Shown here: positions 35,168 to 44,979 of the stretch, in pieces
Layout: each line of letters opens with the position of its first letter
Position numbering within the stretch: the stretch's first letter is position 1
From: Rheinheimera maricola
Lineage (GTDB): Bacteria; Pseudomonadota; Gammaproteobacteria; Enterobacterales; Alteromonadaceae
Assembly (NCBI RefSeq): GCF_016918075.2
Contig: NZ_JAERPS020000003.1
Coordinates: forward strand, 1-64,000
DNA: 64,000 nucleotides
Direction: 5' to 3'
The notes under the pieces: generated by a model
The model's input: only the letters and a program-made list of their open reading frames with translations
What the model was told of the DNA's origin: nothing
Databases searched by the model: none
Position numbers and translations under genes: made by a program

Positions 35168-37654
35168 CTACCCTTGTAATACCTTTCGCATCAACTCTGC
35201 GCCAGGGATGCGCAGTAAGCGCTTCAACTGCCACCAGCCTAATACAGTTACCACCAACACACCTAGCAATGGCCCTAACAACCATAAGTTGTAATGTAAC
35301 TGAAACGGCAGATTAAATACGCGTTGCTGTACGATAAGCAGCATCAACTCGGCCAGTATGGTAGCGAAGGAGCCCGCCATCAGCCCCAATAACGCAAACT
35401 CCAATACCAGAGCATTGCGCAAAAATGCATACTGAGCCCCCAAGGTTCGCAATATCGCCAACTCCTGTTCACGCTGCTCCAATGTAGCCTGCACCTGAGC
35501 TACCAAAACCAGCACAGCGGCAAGACAAATAATCAGTAGAATAAAGCTTAATGCGACAGTAACCTGTTCGATAATGTCATTAACCTGCTTAATAATGTTA
35601 TCAACGCTTATCACCGTTACCGTTGGCATTAAGCGTGCCAGTTGGTTCAGCACAATACCGCGCTCGGCATCAAGATAAAATGCCGTGATGTATGTTGCCG
35701 GAAAACTCGCTAGCAAGTCTGGGCTCAATATCATGTAAAAATTGGGCTGCAGACTGTTCCAATCTACTTTACGAATACTGCTAATCGTAGCACTTAGCTG
35801 TTGGCCTCCAATGGAGAAAGCCAACTCATCACCCAGCATTAGTGCCAGCCTCTCAGCTAATTCAGCCTCTACGGACACCTGGCCAGTTGCCTCGGCGCCA
35901 AACCAGTTACCACTGACAACCTGATTATTATCCGGCAGCGCAGACAACCACGTTAAATTAAGCTCGCGGCCTACCCCAACCCGCTGATCGCTGCGATCTT
36001 CCTTGCTCGCCTCTTGCAACAGTTGCTCATCGTTAATTGACATTAGTCTGCCCCGTACAACCGGGTAGTAATTGTCCAGTTGCAACTGATGGGTCAGGGC
36101 AAATTGATCTAATTGGAGTCGCTGTTGCTCGGTAATATTGACCAAAAATTGATTCGGTGCTCCGACAGGTATTTGTCTTTGCCACTGCCCAATTAATTCG
36201 GCGCGCAAAAAGTACAGTAGCAACGCCAGAAAAATAGCCAGGCTAAAGGTGATCAATTGAAAGCTATTCGCCCACAATCGACGACGTAAATTCGCCAGAG
36301 CCAAACGTCTGGCACTGCTTTGGCCTGCCGCTACAGGCTTTGCCATCCGCACCAGCAACGCGGCTACAGCCATCAGCAAACCAGCAAACAGTGCACACAA
36401 CACAAACAAGCCTAAGCTGAGAGTGAACTCACCGCTAAACAACCACATCAGGCTCCATATTGCTGCGGCCCCGGCAATCAACTGCAGTTTATCCAAACCT
36501 AATGACAGCGCCGGTTGCTTTAAAACGTCAATGGCAGCGGTTTTAGACAAGCGCCACATCGGTCTGGCTGCAAACAATAAGGCACAGATCAGGCACGTTA
36601 GTATGCCAAGCCCCAGCGGCCGCCAGCTAAATTGCGCGCGGTAGTCTGGTAAAAACTGCGCTATTCCCCAATTTGCCGCCTCGATGGCTACTTGCCCTGC
36701 TACTGCGCCAATCAATAAACTGAACAGCACTACCAAAAACAAATGGCTGCCATAAAGCAGCCGGATCTGCGCCGTAGTTGCCCCCAATGCTTTTATTACT
36801 GCAACAGACTGAGTATGTCTTTGGCTATAGCGCCCAGCAGCCACTGCAGCAGCACAGGCGGCCAACACAATACCTAACAAGCCTGCCAGCAGCAAAAAGC
36901 GCTCTGCCCGCTCCAACGCACTGCCAATAGCAGACTCAGCGTCCATTTTTTGCCAACGCTGGTGCGGCGTCATTCTAGCCGTCATATCTGTTTCAAAGCG
37001 GCTCAACTGCGCGCTATCGCCAGCAAATAAATAGCGATAACCAATACGGCTACCTGGCTGCACTATCTGGGTGGCTGGCACATCATCCAGGTGCATAATG
37101 ACGCGAGGCGCCCCGCCAAATACACTAAGTGGCGCATCGGGTTCATTCACTATTACCCCTGCAACAATAAGCTGGCTCATACCCAACTCGATTTGTTGCC
37201 CTGGCACAACACCGAGCAAATCGAATAAGCGCGCCTCAATAAAAACATGCCCGCGTGTCAGGCTTGCTAAATTGCCATTGGTAACATCCGATGAATTTCT
37301 TAGTATCAATTCTCCGCGCAGCGGATAGCTGTCACTTACCGCTTTAATAGTGGACAACTGCATATTGTCTGCAGCAAACAACATTGAATCAAACTGCATT
37401 TGCCTGGCAGTCGTCAAATTATATTGCTGCGCCAAGCTAAGTACACTGTCATCAAACGGCTGAGAAGAACGCAGCACTATATCTGCCGCATTAAACTGAG
37501 CACTGCGTTGCATCAAGGCACTTTTAACGCCCTGCGTAATGCCACTTAAACTGATTACCGACGCCACGGCTAGAAACAAAGCAAAAGCAATAACCCATAA
37601 CTCGCCACGTTTAAGTTCACGCCAAAACAGACGCCAGGCAATGCTAGCCCACAT
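35168..37654 (-). CDS. ybbP: ABC transporter permease, FtsX-like
   Basis: 828 residues: N-terminal membrane helix, large periplasmic MacB-PCD-like domain (about 45-240), three helices (about 255-370), central helices, a second periplasmic domain (about 490-690) and three C-terminal helices, i.e. two FtsX modules. Works with YbbA, probably moving lipids or other envelope molecules rather than importing. ATG at 37654 overlaps the ybbA stop by 11 bp and has GGGAG before it. Third member of the conserved tesA/ybbA/ybbP cluster. Confidence 0.92.
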   Translation of the reverse strand: MWASIAWRLFWRELKRGELWVIAFALFLAVASVISLSGITQGVKSALMQRSAQFNAADIVLRSSQPFDDSVLSLAQQYNLTTARQMQFDSMLFAADNMQLSTIKAVSDSYPLRGELILRNSSDVTNGNLASLTRGHVFIEARLFDLLGVVPGQQIELGMSQLIVAGVIVNEPDAPLSVFGGAPRVIMHLDDVPATQIVQPGSRIGYRYLFAGDSAQLSRFETDMTARMTPHQRWQKMDAESAIGSALERAERFLLLAGLLGIVLAACAAAVAAGRYSQRHTQSVAVIKALGATTAQIRLLYGSHLFLVVLFSLLIGAVAGQVAIEAANWGIAQFLPDYRAQFSWRPLGLGILTCLICALLFAARPMWRLSKTAAIDVLKQPALSLGLDKLQLIAGAAAIWSLMWLFSGEFTLSLGLFVLCALFAGLLMAVAALLVRMAKPVAAGQSSARRLALANLRRRLWANSFQLITFSLAIFLALLLYFLRAELIGQWQRQIPVGAPNQFLVNITEQQRLQLDQFALTHQLQLDNYYPVVRGRLMSINDEQLLQEASKEDRSDQRVGVGRELNLTWLSALPDNNQVVSGNWFGAEATGQVSVEAELAERLALMLGDELAFSIGGQQLSATISSIRKVDWNSLQPNFYMILSPDLLASFPATYITAFYLDAERGIVLNQLARLMPTVTVISVDNIIKQVNDIIEQVTVALSFILLIICLAAVLVLVAQVQATLEQREQELAILRTLGAQYAFLRNALVLEFALLGLMAGSFATILAELMLLIVQQRVFNLPFQLHYNLWLLGPLLGVLVVTVLGWWQLKRLLRIPGAELMRKVLQG

Positions 37655-38348
37655 CAGCAATTACTCCCTCAGCGCCAACAAAACGCCCAGCCTGCATACG
37701 ACACTGCCGTTGGCAACGTTGAGCCAGCTCATCATTGTGTGTAACCAAAACCAGTGTGGTGCCCTTGTCTGCATTCAGGCAAAACAATAAATCTTCAATT
37801 TTTTGTCCGGTCGCAGCATCCAGATTGGCAGACGGTTCGTCAGCAAACAGAACTGCGGGGTTGGTAATGAATGCACGCGCTATAGCAACACGTTGTTGTT
37901 CCCCGCCAGACAATTGCGCCGGATAAAAATCAGCCCTGTCGGCCAGGCCTACTTGTTGCAGTAGTGTCAGGCCACGCTGCCGGGCTTGTTTATCGCCCGC
38001 CAGTTCAGCAGGCAAAGTGACATTTTCCAGCGCGGTTAAACTTGGTAACAACAAAAATGATTGAAACACAAAGCCCACATCAGCCGCACGAATGGCTGCG
38101 CGTTGATCTTCCGACAAGGCATGCAGCGGATGCCCTGCCAGGTATACTTCGCCTGCACTTGGTGTATCAAGGCCCGCCAACAAACTTAGTAAAGTTGATT
38201 TTCCTGAACCAGACGCGCCTACAATAGCCACTGTCTCAGCGCGATTGATAGTCAGGCTAATGTCATGCAAGATAGTCAGGGAACCATCACTGACTTTAAC
38301 GCTCTTAGCCAGGTTGGTCGCTTTTATATGAACTTCAGGTGTTTTCAT
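37644..38348 (-). CDS. ybbA: ABC transporter ATP-binding protein
   Basis: 234 residues. Walker A GASGSGKST (near 40), Q-loop, signature LSGGEQQRVAIARAF, Walker B AVLFADEPSANLD and the H-loop LVTHNDEL: a complete LolD/MacB-type ATPase. Energises YbbP. Its start codon lies 1 bp from the divergent tesA start, so each ribosome site is inside the other coding region. Confidence 0.93.
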   Translation of the reverse strand: MKTPEVHIKATNLAKSVKVSDGSLTILHDISLTINRAETVAIVGASGSGKSTLLSLLAGLDTPSAGEVYLAGHPLHALSEDQRAAIRAADVGFVFQSFLLLPSLTALENVTLPAELAGDKQARQRGLTLLQQVGLADRADFYPAQLSGGEQQRVAIARAFITNPAVLFADEPSANLDAATGQKIEDLLFCLNADKGTTLVLVTHNDELAQRCQRQCRMQAGRFVGAEGVIADVG

Positions 38349-38349
38349 T

Positions 38350-38940
38350 ATGCGTATTTTCTTATTTCTGTTAATCGGATTTTTCAGTCAGGCCTGCTAT
38401 GGCCAAAAACTACTCATTCTTGGCGATAGTCTCAGTGCCGCCTATGGCATGCAACAGCACCAAGGCTGGCCCTACCTGCTACAGCAACAACAGACAGAGT
38501 GGCAGTTAATCAACGCCAGTATTAGTGGTGAAACCACTGCAGGTGGATTAGCCCGCTTACCAGCACTAATACAACAACATCAACCGGACGCCATATTAAT
38601 TGAGCTGGGCGGCAACGACGGTTTGCGCGGCTTTAATACCGAAATGGTAAAATCAAACCTGGCTGATATTATCAAACTGATTCAACAGCATAATGCTGTG
38701 CCTGTGTTAATGCAAATACGCATTCCACCGAATTATGGACCACGTTACAGTAAGCAATTTACAGAAATATACCCGCAGCTTGCAGAGCAGTATCAGGTGC
38801 CGTTATGGCCGTTTTTCATGGATAGTATCGCAGTTAACGCAGAGTTGATGCTGCCAGATGGCATTCATCCGAATAGTAAAGCGCAGCCGATGATCAGCGA
38901 TTTTGTCGGCGGGCTGTTAGACGCGTTAGATGCCGGGTAA
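38350..38940 (+). CDS. tesA: periplasmic acyl-CoA thioesterase/lysophospholipase L1-type esterase
   Basis: 196 residues with a signal peptide (about 1-18, cleaved after YGQ or nearby). SGNH hydrolase: GDSL with nucleophile Ser (LGDSLSAAYG), Gly block ISGETTAG, Asn in ELGGNDGLRG and the DGIHPNSKAQ catalytic Asp-His. Hydrolyses acyl esters and thioesters in the periplasm. AGGTG 8 nt upstream of ATG lies within ybbA. A terminator is not evident before the tRNA cluster. Confidence 0.93.
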   Translation: MRIFLFLLIGFFSQACYGQKLLILGDSLSAAYGMQQHQGWPYLLQQQQTEWQLINASISGETTAGGLARLPALIQQHQPDAILIELGGNDGLRGFNTEMVKSNLADIIKLIQQHNAVPVLMQIRIPPNYGPRYSKQFTEIYPQLAEQYQVPLWPFFMDSIAVNAELMLPDGIHPNSKAQPMISDFVGGLLDALDAG

Positions 38941-39006
38941 CAGCATACGTCGCTAGCGAAGTGCGATATATATATGATTTGGGATTATATTGTGTGTGAC
39001 GCGAAG

Positions 39007-39082
39007 TGGCGTCCCCTAGGGGATTCGAACCCCTGTTACCGCCGTGAAAGGGCGGTGTCCTAGGCCTCTAGACGAAGGGGAC
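39007..39082 (-). tRNA. tRNA-Glu (TTC), copy 1
   Basis: 76 nt with encoded CCA. Acceptor GTCCCC/GGGGAC, anticodon loop CTTTCAC giving TTC, T loop GGTTCGAAT. Third and last tRNA-Glu in the direction of transcription, identical to the other two. Confidence 0.97.
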
Positions 39083-39111
39083 ACAGTAACAGTAGACATT
39101 GAATGATGAAG

Positions 39112-39187
39112 TGGCGTCCCCTAGGGGATTCGAACCCCTGTTACCGCCGTGAAAGGGCGGTGTCCTAGGCCTCTAGACGAAGGGGAC
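39112..39187 (-). tRNA. tRNA-Glu (TTC), copy 2
   Basis: Same 76-nt sequence as copy 1, with encoded CCA. A 29-nt spacer separates it from copy 1. Confidence 0.97.
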
Positions 39188-39223
39188 GCAAAGACATTCA
39201 TTCAATCAAACATTCAGATTTAT

Positions 39224-39299
39224 TGGCGTCCCCTAGGGGATTCGAACCCCTGTTACCGCCGTGAAAGGGCGGTGTCCTAGGCCTCTAGACGAAGGGGAC
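39224..39299 (-). tRNA. tRNA-Glu (TTC), copy 3
   Basis: Same 76-nt sequence as the others; first tRNA-Glu after tRNA-Ala in the operon. Spacer of 36 nt to copy 2. Confidence 0.97.
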
Positions 39300-39313
39300 G
39301 CACGGTAAAATCT

Positions 39314-39389
<76 letters not shown>

Positions 39390-39437
39390 ACACAGTATGC
39401 TCTTAACTAACATTCATTAGCGCTGAACACGGGGCGC

Positions 39438-39466
39438 ATTCTAGGGTGCCACTGAAAATGTGTCAA
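39438..39466 (-). promoter_or_regulatory. sigma-70 promoter of the tRNA operon
   Basis: On the minus strand TTGACA (39461-39466) and TAGAAT (39438-39443) are 17 bp apart. The bases after the -10 (GCGCCCCG) form a GC-rich discriminator, the mark of stringently controlled stable-RNA promoters. The tRNA-Ala 5' end is about 48 bp downstream. Confidence 0.85.
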
Positions 39467-39733
39467 CAGTTTTTTCTACGGCCTTTCTCGTTCGGACATT
39501 TTTTAAACGGCATGGTTATTTTGCAGGCAATAATCGTTAAATTAGTGCTTTTATAACAGCTTAGCTAGCACAACCTTATCCTTTACAACCAAGTGCGTCT
39601 TGGGGGTGGAAAAAAACCGCTCACTTTTTAACGCTAACATCGTGTTGCAGTCATTTTTTGTATAAACTAGCCCATTATTGATATACCCGCTGTTGGGTAG
39701 TTCGCTCTAGCATAAAATAAAAGGATTTATACC
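39467..39733. other. intergenic region before the XrtA-associated ATPase
   Basis: No gene seen. It must contain the plus-strand promoter of the ATPase. TATAAA at 39661-39666 has no matching -35 at 17 bp. I looked for a sigma-54 GG-N10-GC site and found none convincing. CCAAG/CTTGG is a short hairpin near 39590-39605. Confidence 0.4.
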
Positions 39734-40735
39734 ATGTACGAGAAGTACTACGGCTTAAAGGAAAGGCCTTTTCAGCTAACGCCTAGCTTGAACTTGTTTT
39801 ATGCCAGTAAGTTGCACAAGCGTGCATTAGCGTATCTGCAATATGGGCTTAGCCAGGGCGAAGGTTTTATTGTTATTACCGGCGATGTTGGCACCGGTAA
39901 AACTACCATTGCCAATCAGTTACTAAGTCAACTTAATCAAGATGAGATTATTGCCAAGCAAATAGTCACGTCCAAACTTGAACCCGATGACCTGATTCGA
40001 ATGATCGCTTCTTGTTTTAATCTGGTGGTAACAGAATATACCAAAGCCAGTTATCTCGATGCTATTTATAGTTATCTTAAGCGGCTACACGCCCAGCATC
40101 GCAGAGCGCTATTGCTAGTAGATGAAGCACAAAACCTGCCATTAGATTCGATTGAAGAACTGCGTATGTTGTCAAACTTTCAACTTAACGGCAAACCACT
40201 GCTACAAAGTTTCCTATTGGGACAAAACGAGCTCAACGCCATAATACAGGCAGAAAACATGGAGCAGTTTCGACAGCGCATTATAGCATCATCCAACCTA
40301 AGCGCCTTTCAAATTGACGACACTAAGGCTTATGTACAATACCGCTTGCAGCAAGCTGGCGGCCAGGCAGAGCTATTACAAGACGACTGCTACAGCATTA
40401 TACAGCAGTACAGCCGCGGTATTCCGCGCAAAATCAATACCTTCATGGACCGGGTACTGTTGTTCGGCTATCTAGAGGAATGCCCTGTTATAACCGCAGA
40501 GCATGTGCGTACGGTACGAGATGAGTTATCGCAAGAAATTGCAAATCAGGCACCAGTAGCGGACGTAGTGCCGAAACAACATTCAAACACAGCGCCGTCT
40601 CAGGCAACGTTGAATGAGCTATCTGCGGTGCTCGACAGTGCTTTGGAGCAAAAAATTAAGATGGCGAAAGAATTGGACGCGCTATTAAAACGGCAGCAGC
40701 AGTTGTTACAGAGCCGCGATAAAGATGACAATTAG
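39734..40735 (+). CDS. XrtA-associated AAA ATPase (ExeA/GspA-like)
   Basis: 333 residues. N-terminal MYEKYYGLKERPFQLTP is characteristic of the ExeA-like ATPases linked to exosortase A (TIGR03015). Walker A GDVGTGKTT (near 50), Walker B LLLVDEAQNLP, arginine-rich sensor and a C-terminal lid, then an extended helical tail (about 275-333). AAGG precedes the ATG. It is convergent with the outer-membrane protein gene. Probable role in polysaccharide secretion or assembly, by association only. Confidence 0.9.
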   Translation: MYEKYYGLKERPFQLTPSLNLFYASKLHKRALAYLQYGLSQGEGFIVITGDVGTGKTTIANQLLSQLNQDEIIAKQIVTSKLEPDDLIRMIASCFNLVVTEYTKASYLDAIYSYLKRLHAQHRRALLLVDEAQNLPLDSIEELRMLSNFQLNGKPLLQSFLLGQNELNAIIQAENMEQFRQRIIASSNLSAFQIDDTKAYVQYRLQQAGGQAELLQDDCYSIIQQYSRGIPRKINTFMDRVLLFGYLEECPVITAEHVRTVRDELSQEIANQAPVADVVPKQHSNTAPSQATLNELSAVLDSALEQKIKMAKELDALLKRQQQLLQSRDKDDN

Positions 40736-40770
40736 CTGTTGTCTGCCAGCACCGGGGTTAGCGGGTTAAC

Positions 40771-42429
40771 TTACAAGTTATAGCGATAAGTTAACCACAC
40801 GCGGTTTTCTTCTATATCAAAACTGTTGATTGAAGAGTTGCGGCTTGTACGACGTACTGAAGCGCTAACATCTGAATGTTCATTTAGCTGGGTTATCACA
40901 CCAATCTCTAATGATTTATTCCGATCTTTACGCTGCTCTGTGCGGTAATTTATCTCATAATTTCTTAGCGTTAGCAGTAAATCAGATTGCTCTGACAAAC
41001 GCCAAACTGATTGCAAGGATTGTGTCTTCCTTTCACTAAACCGCTCAGACTCAACATATTCGTCGTCGCTGTTACTCAGTTGAAAATTTAACGTCAGTCG
41101 GTTTTTACTATAGCCAATGCTAAAATTTTCAGACCGACGTTTCACAATTTCATCACTCAGTTCAACATCATTGTTAAACCATTGCTGAAATGACTCCCCT
41201 GCTTCTAATTCATAGTTATTTGTTGGCGGTCTAAAGCAATCAGAAAATTCACCTGCCCCGGCCGGACAAACAAAAATACCTAGATCTTCAGTAGTTTGTT
41301 GAAAAAATGATTGCGTTTCTACCCTGTCAGTTACCGACAAGCGCATGGTCAAAAAGCGCAGGTTATATTCACCACTCATCTCTGTACTTCGGCCGTAATA
41401 GCGTTTATCTGACGCATAAGATAAAGAGGTACGCCGGGTTGGTGCCAACACAACCTCGGTAGCGGTATACTCTTCCTCAATTATCTCTTCCCTAATCGGC
41501 CCGTCTATTGTTCTCTCAGAACGATTACGCGTCACATTAATACGAGACTTACGGCCAAACTGCAACTCCAAGCCAGTACCGTAAGAGCTAAATTCACTGG
41601 CATATTGCTGTAAATTATTGGTTTGCTCATAGCTGGCCTTACCGATCACGGATAAATGCGGCAATAACGGCAGTCCAGCAATGGCATCCAGCCGTTTTTT
41701 AACAAAATCTTGCTGCTCATCACGGTCTGTTTTTGCATAATTGCCATTTATCTGCCAGAACAGCGGTGACTGACGTTCAGCGGTACCAAGCAAAATATCC
41801 GCCGATTTAAATTTATTATTAAAATCGGCCAAACCATCATCGGCCTCTGGTGCTTCTGATGTCAGGTCGGAATAAGCTAAACCAATTCTGGCATTAACGG
41901 TGGCATTGCGGCGGGTTGCAAAATCAAGTGTAGCACCGTGCGTGCGGGTTTTTGCCAGGTTTTCGCCGCCGGTGACAATGTCGGAAAACACCCCTTGCTG
42001 GGAATTACGTATCTGGTGTTGCGAATCAGCTGTCAGGCCAAACCTGACACGGCCATCATAGCCGGTGAAGACATTACTCAAGCTGTACTGGGCTAAGCTC
42101 TTATGGGAGCGTTGCGAGTCGTCGTACCAAATAGCCTCATTTTTATAAAACAACACCGAAGACAGATTTTTTCCTGTCACATTCACCGCCAGCGAAGGCG
42201 ACACTAATGCGGCAACTCCCTTATCAAGGCCGCCGCCGGTTTGCTCTTCTCTTAACCAAAAGCCATAAGTCGATGTTTCAATTACCGGCTTTACCTCTAT
42301 GTCAGCGGCTGATATTGACGTTGGCAGCGCTACGACCAGCCATATAAGGCGTAACGCCGATAGTTTAGCCCACGGCCATTGTCGGCAATGTGCAGCAAAA
42401 AGATTAGCTGGCGCCATAGTAATAACCAT
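40771..42429 (-). CDS. XrtA-associated outer-membrane beta-barrel protein
   Basis: About 552 residues. A signal peptide (about 25-42, LIWLVVALPTSISA) is followed by a chain of alternating amphipathic strands ending in the aromatic LTYRYNL, typical of outer-membrane barrels, matching the TIGR03016 family found with XrtA systems. Presumed role: export channel or surface scaffold for the polysaccharide. The start overlaps the kinase gene by about 26 bp; ATG at 42429 has AAAGG 8 nt upstream, while ATGs at 42435 and 42417 are alternatives. Confidence 0.85.
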   Translation of the reverse strand: MVITMAPANLFAAHCRQWPWAKLSALRLIWLVVALPTSISAADIEVKPVIETSTYGFWLREEQTGGGLDKGVAALVSPSLAVNVTGKNLSSVLFYKNEAIWYDDSQRSHKSLAQYSLSNVFTGYDGRVRFGLTADSQHQIRNSQQGVFSDIVTGGENLAKTRTHGATLDFATRRNATVNARIGLAYSDLTSEAPEADDGLADFNNKFKSADILLGTAERQSPLFWQINGNYAKTDRDEQQDFVKKRLDAIAGLPLLPHLSVIGKASYEQTNNLQQYASEFSSYGTGLELQFGRKSRINVTRNRSERTIDGPIREEIIEEEYTATEVVLAPTRRTSLSYASDKRYYGRSTEMSGEYNLRFLTMRLSVTDRVETQSFFQQTTEDLGIFVCPAGAGEFSDCFRPPTNNYELEAGESFQQWFNNDVELSDEIVKRRSENFSIGYSKNRLTLNFQLSNSDDEYVESERFSERKTQSLQSVWRLSEQSDLLLTLRNYEINYRTEQRKDRNKSLEIGVITQLNEHSDVSASVRRTSRNSSINSFDIEENRVWLTYRYNL

Positions 42430-43348
42430 AGCCATAACCTTTGTCCTGATTACGATGGGCTTTATTAATTAAAAAACCTACCGCTAAGTCTTTTGGCAAT
42501 AACGCTACAGCTTGTTCAATTTCTGCCAGCTTGGTACGATTTTCTTCTACCACTACCACAGCCTGACCACACATAGATGCCATTACTGCGGTTTCGTTTA
42601 CGCCAAGTAAGGGCGGCGCATCAAAAATAACAATCCGATCTGGATAGCGTGATGCGAACTCATTTACCAACATGAGCATACGCTCACTGGCTAGCAACTC
42701 CGTAGACAAATGGTGTGGCCTACCAGCGGTAATAATTTTCAGCCGCTCAACATTGGTACTAAGAATAATGTCTGATACCTTAATATCGCTGGAGAGCAAA
42801 TAATCTGTCAAACCAATATCATGGCGTATATTCAGCGTTTTAGAGACATTCGGCCGCAGTACATCACTGTCTACTAACAGCACCGTTTTATCTTGTTCCA
42901 ACGCAATACTCAGTGCCAGGTTAACAGCCGAAAACGTCTTGCCCTCGCCAGGCCTTGAGCTACTAACCAAAATTAGATTGCCATGTTTTAACGTATCGCC
43001 CAAGGCGCCAAACGCATTGTTGATAAGCTTGCGCTTTATCACCCGATACTCTTCATTTATTAATCGGCGTTCACTGGACAGAGACACAAAATTCTTTTTC
43101 TCCAGCGCCCGCAAATCCAGCGTAACACTATTGCGCCCAGAGGTTGGAACTTCAGTGTCATTTTCCACATCATCCGCCGGCACCGCTCTAACCTCAGGCT
43201 CTACCTCTGCAACTGGTGACGGTTGCGACACCGCTATCGTGGCGTCATGCAACGCCGCATCTTTTTCTGCAGCCCGCTCCAGTGAAGTTTTCATTGCACT
43301 ACTCTGGGTATCTGCTTGTTTGTTAATGGCTTTTTCAATAATACTCAC
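42404..43348 (-). CDS. XrtA-associated tyrosine autokinase
   Basis: 314 residues, cytosolic BY-kinase. Walker A SRPGEGKT (131-138), Walker A' LLVDSDVLRPN, Walker B VIFDAPPLLG, and a C-terminal tyrosine cluster YGYGYYYG (305-312) for autophosphorylation; TIGR03018 type. N-terminal 70 residues are low complexity. The GTG start overlaps the chain-length gene stop (GTGA), so the pair forms a split Wzc-like kinase controlling chain length. Confidence 0.93.
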   Translation of the reverse strand: MSIIEKAINKQADTQSSAMKTSLERAAEKDAALHDATIAVSQPSPVAEVEPEVRAVPADDVENDTEVPTSGRNSVTLDLRALEKKNFVSLSSERRLINEEYRVIKRKLINNAFGALGDTLKHGNLILVSSSRPGEGKTFSAVNLALSIALEQDKTVLLVDSDVLRPNVSKTLNIRHDIGLTDYLLSSDIKVSDIILSTNVERLKIITAGRPHHLSTELLASERMLMLVNEFASRYPDRIVIFDAPPLLGVNETAVMASMCGQAVVVVEENRTKLAEIEQAVALLPKDLAVGFLINKAHRNQDKGYGYGYYYGAS

Positions 43349-44940
43349 CGGATCACCCTCAACAACAGCTCAGCAGAGCGACCAAACAGCACTTCATTGC
43401 TTAACAAGGCGGCGTAGCACAACAATAATGCACCGCTTAACAAGGTAAAATACAGAAAATGCAATCTTACTTGTTTTAAAATAACCTGCTTCTCAGTATG
43501 CGAAACCACGCCAAAGACCGGGAACTCGGTAAGGTTTTTCAATTGTGAGGCGCTGGTTAATACCGGTGATATCAAGCTTCTGCCAAAAGCCATAAAAATA
43601 CCGGCCCCTACACCTACCAGCAACACCAGCGTGTAAAATAGTCCGCGATTCGGCCCTGATGGCGTTAGCGGGACACGAGGAGGTTCTATCACTTTAAATT
43701 GCACATCTTGTTCAGACGCATCGGCTTTGCGTGACAGGTCTACTGATTCCCGACGGGCCAGTAAAGCCTCATATTTCGACTTGGTAATATCGTAATCGCG
43801 GTTTAAACCGGTAAATTCTGCTTCAATTTCGGGGATCAAATTCAATTTACTTTCCAGCTCTGTCACTTTTTGCTGGTACGCATTTACCCTGACTTTAGTT
43901 GATGCCACTTCAGACTCCAACCTCGATACGCTAATACGCAGTTCCTGATAAACCGCATTCTGATTAAGATTGGCGCTTTGGGAGGGGTTTTCAGCTGTCA
44001 TCGCTGCCATTGCGCTTAATTCATCATCGCGCTGCTTTTCTAACAGCTCAATAAGCCGTTTCGTTTCTAACACGTCGGGGTGGAATTCAGTGTAACGGAT
44101 AAGTAAGTTATCCAACTGTGATTGCATACTGCTTATGCGTCCATCAAACTGCGTACTGGGGCGGTTTACACTGCCTGAGTATGGCATAACGCCAAATACC
44201 GGTTCTTCACCTTCAAGCTGGCTTCTGGCAGATGAGAGTCGTGTTTCCAACTCTCGCAACACCAACTGAGCCTCTTCCAGACGTCGTTTCTCATCACCAA
44301 TTTGGCTGTAATAATCGCTTTGATTTCCCGGCAGCATATTCATACGGTGCTTCTTAAAATCTGATAAGCGTATTTCAGCATCTATCAAACGGCGCTCGTA
44401 ATCGGCAATTTGTTCATTTAAAAAACGTTCTGCCGTTTGTGAATCTGTTCGATTAGAGCCTATTCGCCCCTCGACAAAGCTGTTCAGCGTCTCCTGAACT
44501 ACCTTTAATGCCATTTGCGGTTGCGGATTACTGTACGCAATCACGTAAATATTTTCACGGCCTGATGCGGAGATTTTCACCTCGCTTTGCAGCGAGTCAA
44601 TTAACGTTTCAAAAGATTTTTCATCCTTAGCTTGTAAATCTAAATCCGTCGCGCGGGCAATTTTTTCCAAATTTGGCCGGCTAAGCAACGTTCTGGCCAT
44701 GAGTTTAATTTCATCGTCAGCATTGGTTCTTAACGCAAGTCCCCGAAGCAAAGGCTCTAGCACAGTACTGGTTTCAACGTATAATTTAGCTTCAGCTTCA
44801 AAGGTCGGCGGCATGTTGTAAACATAAACCCAGCCCAATGGGCAAAGTAGCCATGCCGTAATAACGATATAGCGTCTGCGCAGCCACACCCCTTGAATAT
44901 AGGTTTGTACCTGCTCAATCGCTTGTTGCAGTTCTTTCAT
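43345..44940 (-). CDS. XrtA system polysaccharide chain-length protein
   Basis: 531 residues, Wzz domain family (TIGR03007). TM1 at about 24-42, a long coiled-coil periplasmic region (about 160-400), the Pro-rich IEPPRVPLTPSGPNRG before TM2 (about 430-448), and a further hydrophobic stretch (about 495-515). Forms the inner-membrane part of a Wzc-like unit with the downstream kinase. ATG at 44940 has GGAG 6 nt upstream. Confidence 0.92.
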   Translation of the reverse strand: MKELQQAIEQVQTYIQGVWLRRRYIVITAWLLCPLGWVYVYNMPPTFEAEAKLYVETSTVLEPLLRGLALRTNADDEIKLMARTLLSRPNLEKIARATDLDLQAKDEKSFETLIDSLQSEVKISASGRENIYVIAYSNPQPQMALKVVQETLNSFVEGRIGSNRTDSQTAERFLNEQIADYERRLIDAEIRLSDFKKHRMNMLPGNQSDYYSQIGDEKRRLEEAQLVLRELETRLSSARSQLEGEEPVFGVMPYSGSVNRPSTQFDGRISSMQSQLDNLLIRYTEFHPDVLETKRLIELLEKQRDDELSAMAAMTAENPSQSANLNQNAVYQELRISVSRLESEVASTKVRVNAYQQKVTELESKLNLIPEIEAEFTGLNRDYDITKSKYEALLARRESVDLSRKADASEQDVQFKVIEPPRVPLTPSGPNRGLFYTLVLLVGVGAGIFMAFGRSLISPVLTSASQLKNLTEFPVFGVVSHTEKQVILKQVRLHFLYFTLLSGALLLCYAALLSNEVLFGRSAELLLRVIR

Positions 44941-44979
44941 CAATCACTCCATGAACCTGAATCAGCGTACCTTCGCTGC

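Noticed and set aside
39600-39733. Possible sigma-54 promoter before the XrtA-associated ATPase
   Set aside because: Closest match (TGGAAAAAAACCGC) has only 9 bases between GG and GC, so it fails the GG-N10-GC rule.
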